A DNA stretch of 64,000 bases from a virus. The position numbers were made by a program, and so were the translations under genes. The notes below the pieces were generated by a model, which had not been told where the DNA came from, did no database searches, and saw nothing but the letters and a program-made list of their open reading frames with translations. The DNA is taken from positions 1 through 64,000 of the IMG/VR virus record IMGVR_UViG_3300042509_001805; one strand, 5' to 3'. Numbering within the stretch: position 1 is the stretch's first letter; each line of letters begins with the position of its first letter. This document shows positions 27,940 through 36,677 of the stretch, piece by piece.

Positions 27940-28283
27940 GCGAGATACAAGCTGGCGAAGGATGGCGGTTGCTGGGGCCAGATGAATCGGTAGATGGTTT
28001 TGGCGACGAGCATAAAACATCAGAGGGCGTATGGATTAAAGTGCCGTCATACTTCACCCTCCGGAAAGCCGCAGATTTTATCGCCGTTCGCCGCCGCATC
28101 CCGGTCAAGCCGGAGGCGGTGGAGATAGACGGTCATCGAGTCAGCCTTGACAACGGGTTCGTGCGAATCGGCAGCTTATTTTCGCAGTACTATTTTTCGT
28201 CACGCACTGAGGCGATTCGCAAACTTGGCGAGTGGTGTATTGCTGTTGCCGACTGGCGAGAGGCACAAGGAGATAGTAAATGA
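27936..28283 (+). CDS. GWRLLGPDE family protein 1
   Basis: 115 aa. Start motif AGEGWRLLGPDE, then GDE, a W-centred strand, and the (V/Y)RRRIP.KPEA block, ending with WREAQGD. Three paralogues are at 28280, 40536 and 40945. The domain looks like a small beta fold with a variable middle. Function unknown; such modules often appear in planctomycete and phage proteins. Confidence 0.8.
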   Translation: MSEIQAGEGWRLLGPDESVDGFGDEHKTSEGVWIKVPSYFTLRKAADFIAVRRRIPVKPEAVEIDGHRVSLDNGFVRIGSLFSQYYFSSRTEAIRKLGEWCIAVADWREAQGDSK

Positions 28284-28651
28284 GCGAGATTGAAGCTGGC
28301 GATGGATGGCGATTGCTGGGGCCAGATGAGGTAATCAAGAAAGGGGACGAAGTTTGCCCTTTGTTTAGCTTTATATGGTCAGAAGTCCCAGAGCAATTTA
28401 TTGGCAAAGAGAATCAAGGCTCACAAATCCGTCGCCGCATCCCGGCCAAGCCGGAAGCGTTGGACATCTGGAACGCTTTTGAGGTGAGTGTGGGCTCAGG
28501 TGTTGCCGCGACCTTCGTTATCCGACAGATGGGAGCGTCGCAAGACGAGTGGGACGTTGTTGTCGGCGATCTAAACGATGCCCGCCAACTAGCCGACTGG
28601 CTGACACGTTACGCCGACTGGCGAGAGGCACAGTATTTAAATGCAAAGTAA
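28280..28651 (+). CDS. GWRLLGPDE family protein 2
   Basis: 123 aa, ATGA overlap. Same plan as copy 1, with the PKPEALDIWNAFEV-type extension that copy 40536 also has, and the common end ARQLADWLTRYADWREAQ. Confidence 0.8.
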   Translation: MSEIEAGDGWRLLGPDEVIKKGDEVCPLFSFIWSEVPEQFIGKENQGSQIRRRIPAKPEALDIWNAFEVSVGSGVAATFVIRQMGASQDEWDVVVGDLNDARQLADWLTRYADWREAQYLNAK

Positions 28652-29012
28652 AAAATGCATAAAATGCAATCAAGAACTTGACGTTTCTTCTTTTGCTAAA
28701 AGGGGCGGTGAAAATTATTTACGAACCGAGTGTAAAAGATGCAATAACGAATCAACCAAAATAAGAAAGCTACTCAGGCAGCAAAACGAATCGCCGCCAG
28801 ACAATTACTGCTGCCCAATATGCGGCAGAAACAACGAGCAATGCGCTGGCCAAGGCGGAAAAGAAATACCGGCTTGGGTTATTGACCATTGCCACAAAAC
28901 AAATAAATTTAGAGGTTGGCTTTGCCATAAATGCAATCGTTCATTGGGTGGTTTCAATGATAGTATTGAGTTATTAAACAAAGCTATTGATTATTTAAAG
29001 AATTGGAGTTAA
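28641..29012 (+). CDS. Endonuclease VII-like Holliday junction resolvase
   Basis: 123 aa. Two zinc-type pairs (CIKC, CKRC) then CCPICGR and the signature DHCHKTNKFRGWLCHKCNRS with LGGFND, the active centre of T4 endonuclease VII (recombination endonuclease VII family). It resolves branched DNA before packaging. The N-terminal CxxC region is extra relative to the minimal domain. Overlaps the previous gene by 11 bases. Confidence 0.92.
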   Translation: MQSKKCIKCNQELDVSSFAKRGGENYLRTECKRCNNESTKIRKLLRQQNESPPDNYCCPICGRNNEQCAGQGGKEIPAWVIDHCHKTNKFRGWLCHKCNRSLGGFNDSIELLNKAIDYLKNWS

Positions 29013-29013
29013 A

Positions 29014-29367
29014 ATGAAAGTTGCTGTATATGGAACATTGCGTCGTGGTTTTGGAAATCATAGACTTTTAGCACATTCTAAATTTTTAGGGCAAACAAAA
29101 ACTGAACCAGTATTTACAATGTATGGTCATTTAGTTCCTTGGTTGTCTAATAATGGAACAACTTCTATTGTTGTTGAAGTTTACGAAGTTGATCAAACAA
29201 TAATGGATTCGCTTGATTGGCTAGAAGGCTATCCGTCTTATTACAATCGCCAGTTGATTAACACTGAATTTGGCGAAGCGTGGATTTATTTTATTGACAA
29301 TAGAGATTCGGGTGCTATAATAGAAAGTGGCGACTGGGCCGAGTATAGAAGGTCTGTGTTGCTTTAG
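29014..29367 (+). CDS. Gamma-glutamylcyclotransferase-like protein
   Basis: 117 aa. VAVYGTLRRGFGNHRLL is the substrate-loop motif of GGCT/AIG2-like proteins, and LDWLEGYPSYYNRQLI places the expected acidic residue. The family makes 5-oxoproline from gamma-glutamyl peptides; small phage versions may act on other gamma-glutamyl amines. It could in principle act on products of the amidoligase at 18.2 kb (inference). Confidence 0.85.
   Translation: MKVAVYGTLRRGFGNHRLLAHSKFLGQTKTEPVFTMYGHLVPWLSNNGTTSIVVEVYEVDQTIMDSLDWLEGYPSYYNRQLINTEFGEAWIYFIDNRDSGAIIESGDWAEYRRSVLL
29294..29321 (+). promoter_or_regulatory. Promoter for tRNA-Leu
   Basis: TTGACA 29294-29299, TATAAT 29316-29321, 16-bp spacer, within the end of the cyclotransferase-like gene, 51 bases before the tRNA. 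Confidence 0.7.
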
Positions 29368-29372
29368 TATTT

Positions 29373-29899
29373 GGCGCGGTGGTGAAATGGCAGACACTCA
29401 GGACTCAAAAAGGGTCGGCTATCTCGAAAGGGATAGTTAGTAAGGTGTAAATTCGGTGAACGCTTAACAGATAATGCTGATGCCAACGCCGAGCGAAGCT
29501 CAAATAAATATTGGAACTGTAAACTGAGTTCGATTCTCAGGATGCTTGGTTGCTGTGTGGTTCGATTCCACAATGCTCTCTGGTGAGGGGACTGGTTCGA
29601 ATCCAGTTGTTTGAGAACGTGTAGAGACTATAATCACCCACCTAATGTAGATAGCAAATTATATTGCGGGGGCAGACATAGTAGAGTGTATATCTCGTCT
29701 ACCTATCTATAATGGTGAAGGCATAGTCCAGACCACAAACATGGAAGATTCTCTCAGTGAGACAGAAACTCACGTTAATCAAACAAACAGAGTGGGGAGA
29801 GTGAGAGATAAAATATCCCCCATTGGCGGTGAAAACCGTAGTGGTAAGTAAAATCCTGTGGGAATTAAATCCCGTGCGGGTTCGAGTCCCGCTCGCGCT
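29373..29899 (+). tRNA. tRNA-Leu(UAA), split by a group I intron
   Basis: Exons 29373-29405 and 29849-29899. Joined, they give acceptor GGCGCGG/TCGCGCT, anticodon stem CAGGA/TCCTG with loop CTTAAAA (anticodon UAA), a long variable arm, and a T-arm with loop TTCGAGT. The intron sits between U33 and U34 of the anticodon loop, one base from the site known in cyanobacterial tRNA-Leu(UAA). No CCA is encoded. Confidence 0.85.
29406..29848 (+). ncRNA. Group I intron in tRNA-Leu
   Basis: 443 nt. P1 forms between exon GACT (29402-29405) and guide GGTC (29413-29416) with the required U-G at the splice site. P2 is CTATCT/GGATAG. P4 pairs TCGGTG (29453-29458) with CGCCGA (29487-29492). The R element (GTAGAGACTATA, 29621-29632) and S element (AAGGCATAGTCC) pair GACTAT with ATAGTC as P7. 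The last base is G. There is no homing endonuclease ORF. Between Q and R lie three T-arm-like hairpins (29524-29540, 29556-29572, 29591-29607). Confidence 0.85.
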
Positions 29900-29900
29900 A

Positions 29901-29994
29901 TTTCTCTATATTTTTTAAAAATGTTTTGTAAACAGTCAATCCTTTGCCGATAATACTAAGTATTCAAATGTAAATGAATCTTAATATAGAGAAA
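29901..29994. repeat. 12-bp inverted repeat before 30.0-kb operon
   Basis: TTTCTCTATATT (29901-29912) and AATATAGAGAAA (29983-29994) are perfect inverted copies. Between them is TTTGCCGATAATACT, which resembles an early promoter spacer and -10 but has no good -35. Confidence 0.7.
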
Positions 29995-29999
29995 GTAAA

Positions 30000-30743
30000 A
30001 TGTACCATCCGTACAAAAAAGGATATAGTGTACTACCGGCATTGGAAAAGTTAGATGGACCTATTTTTCACAAGGATGTTTTTTACGATGAATACATTGA
30101 AGCAAAAATTGAAATCTCAAAAAAAAGAAATCTTCTACTTTATAGTAACATTAGTAAAGATATACTTTATTGTGCAGAATCTGTAATAAAAGAAAATGCC
30201 GATTGGGTTAATCCAAATTACAGTTTTGGCGATATATGTATGCAGCTACAAGAAGATGTAGCAATTCATAGAATTGATAGAGCTACAAATTCTAATTGGT
30301 TAGCAGCATCGCATATTGCATTTCCATCGAGTTGGCGTCCAGAAGAAAAAATTGGAAAGGGATTAGAAGAAATTCATCAACCAGTACCGGGAATGAATTT
30401 AAAAAATAGCTACAGGTTAGCTGAAACTTCTTGTCGTCTTGGCCCATTCCAAAGATTCGTTTGGTCGCCAATTTTTGAGTATAGATTGGATTTTCATCCA
30501 GATAATCCAAAACAAAAGTTTGACCCAAAAAATCCAAAAATCTATGTTAAAGTAGAAAAGCAGATTACATATCCTTTGTTGGATGTTGATGCTTTTCTTT
30601 TTGTTTTAAGACAATACATTGTAGAGCCAGACCTTATTGACTTATATAGAACGTGTTGTACAATGACACCAGAACAAAAGAAATACAAAGGTATAACCGA
30701 TGAATTTCTTGATTTTTTATTTTTGTGGTTGGATCAAAGCTAA
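30000..30743 (+). CDS. DUF3445 heme-dependent demethylase-like protein
   Basis: 247 aa after GAGAAAGTAAA. The centre ASHIAFPSSWRPEEKIGKGL followed by EIHQPVPGM matches DUF3445, a PAS-type heme-binding family that includes a heme-dependent oxidative N-demethylase subunit. I see no obvious exception to the core motif. Such a protein is unusual in a phage. First gene of a six-gene operon. Confidence 0.8.
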   Translation: MYHPYKKGYSVLPALEKLDGPIFHKDVFYDEYIEAKIEISKKRNLLLYSNISKDILYCAESVIKENADWVNPNYSFGDICMQLQEDVAIHRIDRATNSNWLAASHIAFPSSWRPEEKIGKGLEEIHQPVPGMNLKNSYRLAETSCRLGPFQRFVWSPIFEYRLDFHPDNPKQKFDPKNPKIYVKVEKQITYPLLDVDAFLFVLRQYIVEPDLIDLYRTCCTMTPEQKKYKGITDEFLDFLFLWLDQS

Positions 30744-30755
30744 ACGGAGATTTTG

Positions 30756-31784
30756 ATGTATAATTTGTGCTGTATAAGTAACGAGCTAAAAGAACAAGGT
30801 TACTCATTCAAGACCATGACTTGGAAAAGATTTTGCCAACTTTCAGAATTGCATGGGCGAGGATATGCAATAATGGAGCTTGGGTATCGTTATTTAAACA
30901 ATATAAAAGTTACACATCAAATCATAAAACATTGTCATAAACACGGATGGGGATATCGCGTATCATCAGACCTTTTTCCTCTTTTAACTCATCCAGAAGC
31001 AAAATTCTTGCTCAAGAATATTCCACAGTATGACGATATTTTTGAAGAGTTTCGTGCTATACGAAACGGTAATTACAATGTGCGTTTATCTACTCATCCA
31101 GACCAATTCAATGTGCTTGCAAGTAATAATTTAGAGTCTGTGCGTAAAACAATTCAAGAACTATCGAATCATGGAATGGTTATGGATTTATTAGGATGTG
31201 AACAAAATTATAACAATCCAATAAATATTCATGTCAATTGCGCCGATGGTGAGCCAGAAGATATTGCCATGCGATTTACATACTGGCTTGCTGCCGCGCC
31301 ACACAACGTGCGGTCACGACTTGTTGTAGAAAATGAAGATAAGGGTATATGGACCGTAAGTAATCTACTTAGATATTTCTGGGAAGAATACGGAATTCCA
31401 ATAACGTTTGATAATCTGCATCATAAATGTAATCCTTGTGGTATGTCGGAAGAATTAGCTATGGCGCATTGTGCTGGAACATGGTATCATTATGGAGCAA
31501 AGCCGCTATTCCACTACAGCGAATCTTGCCCAAACAACAAAAACAAACGCGCTCATGCTGATATGCCAACAAACATTCCTCCATCAGATAAATATGATTG
31601 GGATGTCGAATTAAAAAATAAGGATAAAGCGATACGTCATTTATATTTAATTGAACTTATGCGAGAATCTGAATTACTTGGTGAATGGGCTGCTGATGTT
31701 GGTCCGCAGCGAGGCCCAAGTAGTGTTGCAAAAATAAATGCAGAAACAAAATCTGTTAACATTCAGTTGAAGGAATTATCATGA
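30756..31784 (+). CDS. uvdE: UV damage endonuclease UvdE
   Basis: 342 aa, ATG at 30756 nine bases after CGGAGA. TIM-barrel UvdE motifs: RLSTHPDQFNVLASNN (about residues 110-125), NIHVNCADG, LVVENEDKGIWTV and PITFDNLHHKCNP, which supply metal ligands His, Glu, Asp. It nicks 5' of UV photoproducts, starting repair of phage DNA. Length fits the family. ATGA overlap with the next gene. Confidence 0.92.
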   Translation: MYNLCCISNELKEQGYSFKTMTWKRFCQLSELHGRGYAIMELGYRYLNNIKVTHQIIKHCHKHGWGYRVSSDLFPLLTHPEAKFLLKNIPQYDDIFEEFRAIRNGNYNVRLSTHPDQFNVLASNNLESVRKTIQELSNHGMVMDLLGCEQNYNNPINIHVNCADGEPEDIAMRFTYWLAAAPHNVRSRLVVENEDKGIWTVSNLLRYFWEEYGIPITFDNLHHKCNPCGMSEELAMAHCAGTWYHYGAKPLFHYSESCPNNKNKRAHADMPTNIPPSDKYDWDVELKNKDKAIRHLYLIELMRESELLGEWAADVGPQRGPSSVAKINAETKSVNIQLKELS

Positions 31785-32593
31785 CTTATAAAGTAGGAAT
31801 AATTGGCCGGGGTTTTGTTGGAGGAGCAATTGAATCTTATCTTAAAGATAAATGCGATGTTGTATCTTATGACATACGCGACTCTTTAGATGCTGACCAA
31901 GGCTACAAAAATGTAGTTGATCACTCTGAAATTATTTATGTTTGCGTTCCTACACCACAAAATAGTGATGGTAGTTTTTGTAAAGATATTTTGGAACAAA
32001 GTATAAGACTAATAGATTTTCATGCTGCGCAAAAATCAACTCAACCAATTGTTGTAATAAAGTCAACAATGTCTCCGGGAACATTTGATGATCTTTACAA
32101 TATTTACAAGAACATTGAAATGGTTGTCAACCCAGAGTTTTTGACTGAACGAACAGCCAAGAAAGATGTTCAAAACACAAAAAAACATTTGATTGGAGGT
32201 TATTCAATCAATGCTGCACATCCCGTTATGGAGTTCATTTGGTCGATGTGGCCTAGTACAGATTGTTTTTATGTAGAACCAACTGAAGCTGAACTAATAA
32301 AATATATTACAAACTCTTTTTTTGCAGTAAAAGTTTCATTTGCAAATCATATACATGACTTGTGCGAGTCGCTTGGTATTGATTACGAAAGTATTTCTGA
32401 TACAATGATCCAAGTAGATCCAAGGGTTGGCGATCTTCATTGGAAAGTTCCCGGTCCAGATGGAAAGCTTGGATTTGGAGGAAGATGTTTTCCAAAAGAC
32501 TTGAATAGTATGATTGAACTATTCAATAAGCTTGAGCTTGATTGCGATGTTCTTTCTGCTGCCCAAAATTACAATTTAAAAATAAGGGATTGA
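31781..32593 (+). CDS. UDP-glucose/GDP-mannose dehydrogenase family protein
   Basis: 270 aa. Rossmann loop VGIIGRGFVGGAIESYL, then VCVPTP, STMSPGT, NPEFLTE, the helix EAELIKYITNSFFAVKVSFAN, and the catalytic Cys in GFGGRCFPKDL. The C-terminal UDP-binding domain of cellular enzymes is missing (about 400 aa is usual), so this is a shortened phage form. It would oxidise a nucleotide sugar to the uronic acid. Confidence 0.88.
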   Translation: MTYKVGIIGRGFVGGAIESYLKDKCDVVSYDIRDSLDADQGYKNVVDHSEIIYVCVPTPQNSDGSFCKDILEQSIRLIDFHAAQKSTQPIVVIKSTMSPGTFDDLYNIYKNIEMVVNPEFLTERTAKKDVQNTKKHLIGGYSINAAHPVMEFIWSMWPSTDCFYVEPTEAELIKYITNSFFAVKVSFANHIHDLCESLGIDYESISDTMIQVDPRVGDLHWKVPGPDGKLGFGGRCFPKDLNSMIELFNKLELDCDVLSAAQNYNLKIRD

Positions 32594-32594
32594 T

Positions 32595-33650
32595 ATGAAG
32601 ATAGTTGATGAAGTTAAACTTGATTTTGATGACATACTTCTTGTTCCAGCGAGATCACCAGCAGCAAGCCGAAAAGAAGTTGAGCTTAAACGGTTGTTTA
32701 AGTTTTTTCATTCTCCCCGACAATGGTATGGCATACCAATCATGGCAGCGAATATGGATGTTACAGGCACGTTTGCTATGGGCAATTCTTTATTGAACTG
32801 GTGTGCTGTTACCTGTCTTCACAAACATTATCCAATTGAAGAGGTAGTAAAATACTATAAGTCAAATAATGTTCAAAACAATGTTTGGATGAGCATTGGA
32901 ATGAATCAAGAAAAAGATATCGACAGGCTTATTGCAGTCGAAGATGCTACAGATTACTCTCCAAATATTTGTATTGATATTGCAAACGGTTATACCGAAA
33001 AGTTTGTTGAGTGGTGTGCAAAAGTAAGAAGTGTTTTCAAAGATTCAATTATTATGGCTGGTAATGTTTGTACTCCAGAAATGGTGCAGGAGTTGATTCT
33101 GCATGGCGGAGTCGATATAGTTAAGGTTGGAATTGGACCGGGAAGCGCGTGTCTGACTCGTCATATGACTGGTGTGGGATTCCCGCAACTTTCAGCGATT
33201 ATAGAGTGTAGTCATGCTGCTCATGGACTCAAAAGCGGAGAAGGCAGAATGGGATTGATTTGTGCTGATGGCGGATGTAGAATACCAGCAGACGTATGCA
33301 AAGCTTTCGCTGCCAACGCTGATTTTGTTATGCTTGGAGGAATGTTTGCAGGAGCAGATGAGTGTGATGGTGAATGGATAACCCAAGGCGATAAAAAATA
33401 TCTAACATTTTACGGAATGTCATCGCAAAAAGCACAATATAAGCATAACGGAGGAATGGCTACCTACAAAGCCAGTGAGGGTCGCGTCAAAAAAGTAGCT
33501 CATAAAGGTTCTGCCAATGATATTATGTCAGAAATTTGCGGTGGTCTTCGTAGCTGTTGTGCTTATACTGGCGCTATTTGCTTGAAAGATTTGCCAAAAT
33601 GTGCAAAAGCTGTCCGTGTTAACCGAGTTCATTTTGATAATACGGTTTAA
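32595..33650 (+). CDS. guaC: GMP reductase (IMPDH/GuaC family)
   Basis: 351 aa. LDFDDILLVPARS start, flap and substrate loop VGIGPGSACLTRHMTGVGFP with the catalytic Cys and Thr, then ICADGGCR and LGGMFAGADE. The lack of CBS domains and the length favour GMP reductase (GMP to IMP) over IMP dehydrogenase. It would re-route guanine nucleotides during infection. Confidence 0.88.
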   Translation: MKIVDEVKLDFDDILLVPARSPAASRKEVELKRLFKFFHSPRQWYGIPIMAANMDVTGTFAMGNSLLNWCAVTCLHKHYPIEEVVKYYKSNNVQNNVWMSIGMNQEKDIDRLIAVEDATDYSPNICIDIANGYTEKFVEWCAKVRSVFKDSIIMAGNVCTPEMVQELILHGGVDIVKVGIGPGSACLTRHMTGVGFPQLSAIIECSHAAHGLKSGEGRMGLICADGGCRIPADVCKAFAANADFVMLGGMFAGADECDGEWITQGDKKYLTFYGMSSQKAQYKHNGGMATYKASEGRVKKVAHKGSANDIMSEICGGLRSCCAYTGAICLKDLPKCAKAVRVNRVHFDNTV

Positions 33651-33695
33651 AATGTGTATAAAGCATCAAATGCGAGCTTTATTTTAGGTAAAATA

Positions 33696-33980
33696 ATGGA
33701 CAAAGAAAAACTAATAAAAACCATAAATTCAATTTATGAATGGCCCATAACAGAAGAAAAAATACTTGAGGTTTATGATAACTTCAAGAATATAATCAAA
33801 TGTGGCGATATAGAAACTATTGAATTCATGGAAAATGTAATCAAATTTGACAAAAAACGAAGAATGGAATACAGAAACTATCTAGCTTCAATTGGTTTTG
33901 AATTAAGGCCAAACGAACTAGACCAGTATATTTTATTGATGATTATTGCTATGTTAGATACGGTAAAAATTAATGGCTAG
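33696..33980 (+). CDS. Small helical protein
   Basis: 94 aa from the ATG after TTTTAGGTAAAATA; an upstream frame from 33654 is possible. Charged helices, no motif. Overlaps the next gene by eight bases. Not recognised. Confidence 0.65.
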   Translation: MDKEKLIKTINSIYEWPITEEKILEVYDNFKNIIKCGDIETIEFMENVIKFDKKRRMEYRNYLASIGFELRPNELDQYILLMIIAMLDTVKING

Positions 33981-35319
33981 ATCAAGACTTGGACACGGAT
34001 TTAAATGTTGCAAAGAAGAAAGTAGTTCTAGCTCTAGTTCATCTAGTTCCATTTCAACTGGAACGGCCAGTTCATCTACTTCTACTGGCGGTCCAAGTGG
34101 CGATTGTCCATGTTTAGTTTACTCTGAAAAGTTTTTAGCTTTTGACTCCTGTGACCCACAGGAAGACAGAATCGGCGCGATTAGTATAAATATGTCGCCA
34201 ACTAGAGTTTGCGGCAATCAAAATTTTACAATTAGCTTTACAATAAGAAATGAAACTGGTGGTACTTGGACTTCAACAAATGATGATTCTTTTGTTTACT
34301 TGGCGGTTGTAAACACCAATGGAAATTCATGTACTTTATGTTCTGATATTGATTATGTAAGCGCAAGCCCATCTCCACTTAGAACAAATCTTACCGGTGG
34401 AAATGTAGGATGCGCAATCATGCAAATAGATTGGTCTATAAACCTTGCCAACAACTCAGAAACTTCTTACTCGGCTACATTTACTATGGGTACAATTTGT
34501 AACTGTACCGACCCAGTTATTTTTGAAGTTGGTGTTGTGAGAGGCTGTCGCGCAACACTTTCTGCTGTATGCGATCCATGTCAACCATCTCCTTGTGTTG
34601 GTAATTGTCAGGTAAATAAACCATCAACAGCAACTGGTTCTGGCGGTCAGTTTTGGGATATACTATCCTCTACATATAATACGGCTAATGGCAACTGGTC
34701 ACTAACAGCTGTTGCTAAAACCCCTACTGGTGTTGGAGCTAGTAGTTTTAGCAGTGGTCAAGTAAGTAGTACCGGAGGAGCAAACGCTGCAATTAGTTCA
34801 CACGTTCCAGCTGCAAATTTTGGCGGTACAGCATATCCCGTCGGAACAGTAGTTACAATAAATGGAACATCAACTCCGCCGACTTCTGCGAATTGTTCAA
34901 CTTGGGGATTTGGTTTAGTTACATACGCTATAGTTTATCTTCCAGCAACTTGGACTTCAGAAATTTGTGCATCAGATTTTAATCCTATGAATTTTTTAGA
35001 TCAGGAAAATTATTCATATTCTAGCAATAGATCGTTATCTAGCGGATCTGGAGATATATCTTCAATATCAAGCTTTTCACTGACTTTAAATTCAGAAAAA
35101 TGTTGCGACGGAGCGTGTGTGGTTGATTGTGAAAATGGACAAGTTATTAGAACTATTTTTGATGATTGTGCTGGAAGAATATCAGACAGTGGAGAATCGT
35201 GTAATTGTCAGTCCGGTTTCGATCTAAATGTTTGTTATGAAAAACCAGATGGTCCCCTTGTAATTAAGTGTGGATACAAAGATTCCTCTTTGAATTATAT
35301 TGTTTGTGGAGATGTTTGA
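33973..35319 (+). CDS. Ser-linker, Cys-rich structural-type protein
   Basis: 448 aa. A short basic Cys-containing start (GFKCC) joins a long Ser/Thr linker (residues 18-42), then beta-rich domains with many cysteines (CNCTDPV, CDPCQPSPCVGNC, CENGQ, CNCQSG). No signal peptide. The plan resembles large adhesin or virion-associated proteins, with disulfides forming outside the cell. Likely displayed on the virion; this is inference from composition. Confidence 0.6.
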   Translation: MARSRLGHGFKCCKEESSSSSSSSSSISTGTASSSTSTGGPSGDCPCLVYSEKFLAFDSCDPQEDRIGAISINMSPTRVCGNQNFTISFTIRNETGGTWTSTNDDSFVYLAVVNTNGNSCTLCSDIDYVSASPSPLRTNLTGGNVGCAIMQIDWSINLANNSETSYSATFTMGTICNCTDPVIFEVGVVRGCRATLSAVCDPCQPSPCVGNCQVNKPSTATGSGGQFWDILSSTYNTANGNWSLTAVAKTPTGVGASSFSSGQVSSTGGANAAISSHVPAANFGGTAYPVGTVVTINGTSTPPTSANCSTWGFGLVTYAIVYLPATWTSEICASDFNPMNFLDQENYSYSSNRSLSSGSGDISSISSFSLTLNSEKCCDGACVVDCENGQVIRTIFDDCAGRISDSGESCNCQSGFDLNVCYEKPDGPLVIKCGYKDSSLNYIVCGDV

Positions 35320-35320
35320 A

Positions 35321-36652
35321 ATGAATTTTGATGACTTGCCATGCGATAAAAGAATTGCATCTTCTACAGATCCAAACAAAATGATTTGCCAAATAGCTAC
35401 ATCAAGACAGCCGTTTGAAGTAGAAGTCACTCCAACATTTTGTGAAACTTGTTTAAAGTGCGGAGGCTATCAAGCCGATAACAACAATAAAGGCATCAAG
35501 CTAGCTTCAATTTATTCAGCGAAAAAACAATCTGAACAAGTTTACCAACTGGCGGAAATCAACAATGGCGATGGTCCCGGAACCGAACTTAAAAAGATGA
35601 TTCCAAAGTGGCTAGAAAGAAAAGAATGCGGGTGTGCAAACTTTGCAAAGAAAATGAATATATGGGGTCCAGATTTATGCGAAAAAAATATAGAGCAAAT
35701 AGTTGACAAACTTCATTCCGAATCCAAAAAGCTTGCAATGTTTTCTTGGGTTCCAGATGTTTGCACACGAACTGTTTGTTATAAGCTTGCCACTACTGCG
35801 ATAAAAAGAGCCAGAGAAAAAGAAGGTAACTTAAAAAACAAGTGGTTTGTTGCTGTTACAACAGCACCAAGAAAAGAACAAACTCTTAGTATTTGTTTGG
35901 ATTCATTGCTTATCAATGGCTGGCGACCGTACATTTTTGCCGAACCCGGAAACTATGACTATCTCAATGAAGAATATCGTTCTAATTTAATTTTGAACAA
36001 AGAACGAAAAGGAGTTTGGTGGAATTGGATTCAAAGTTGCAGATATGCTCTTGAAAATTCTGATGCAGACGTTATAATGACAGTTCAAGACGACTCATTA
36101 TTTCATCCAGACGCAAAAGACATTGCTGAAATGTTTATGTGGCCATCTAAGGATGTTGGATTTATTTCTTTATATACACCAAAACATTACAGCTTGATGT
36201 CAAGACAAAAATCTTTAAAAAGATCCACTGGAATAAATAGAATACATACCAAAGCTTTATGGGGAGCTTGTGCTTTGATTTGGCCAAGAGAAGTGCTTGA
36301 AAAAGTAATGCAGCATGAGTTGATAGAAGGATGGCTTGGCGCTCCACTAAAAACAATGTCAGCTTGGGAAGAAAGAAAAAGAAAAAGAAAAGAAGAGCCT
36401 TGGACTATTCAAAATAGTGATACCGGCATAGGAAAAATCATGAACAGAATGGGTCGCAGTATGTGGTTTGTTGACCCTTCGCCTGTGCAGCATATAGCTA
36501 AATATTCAGCAATTAATCATGGAGGAAACGAAGGCAGAAGAAATTGCGGACGATGCGCAAACTTTAAAATTCCTCTTAAAGAACAAGTTCCTTTTTTGTT
36601 CAATGGAGAGCCAGCAAAAACTTTTTCTGCAAAAGAAATAGAATTGAGTTGA
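35321..36652 (+). CDS. Glycosyltransferase with Cys-rich N-terminal region
   Basis: 443 aa from ATG 35321, nine bases after GGAG. Residues 1-150 contain paired cysteines (CETCLKCGG, ECGCANF) and an unassigned domain. The second half is GT-A-like: FVAVTTAPRKEQTLSICLDS, then ADVIMTVQDDS giving the DxD-type site, and GACALIWPREVLEKV. It may glycosylate a phage structural protein such as the Ser-rich product just upstream. Confidence 0.75.
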   Translation: MNFDDLPCDKRIASSTDPNKMICQIATSRQPFEVEVTPTFCETCLKCGGYQADNNNKGIKLASIYSAKKQSEQVYQLAEINNGDGPGTELKKMIPKWLERKECGCANFAKKMNIWGPDLCEKNIEQIVDKLHSESKKLAMFSWVPDVCTRTVCYKLATTAIKRAREKEGNLKNKWFVAVTTAPRKEQTLSICLDSLLINGWRPYIFAEPGNYDYLNEEYRSNLILNKERKGVWWNWIQSCRYALENSDADVIMTVQDDSLFHPDAKDIAEMFMWPSKDVGFISLYTPKHYSLMSRQKSLKRSTGINRIHTKALWGACALIWPREVLEKVMQHELIEGWLGAPLKTMSAWEERKRKRKEEPWTIQNSDTGIGKIMNRMGRSMWFVDPSPVQHIAKYSAINHGGNEGRRNCGRCANFKIPLKEQVPFLFNGEPAKTFSAKEIELS

Positions 36653-36677
36653 CATAAGTATTGATAGAATGTATAAT
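36649..36677 (+). promoter_or_regulatory. Promoter P28
   Basis: TTGACA 36649-36654, TATAAT 36672-36677, 17-bp spacer; the -35 overlaps the stop of the glycosyltransferase gene. It serves the secreted protein gene and probably the tRNA cluster. Confidence 0.85.
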
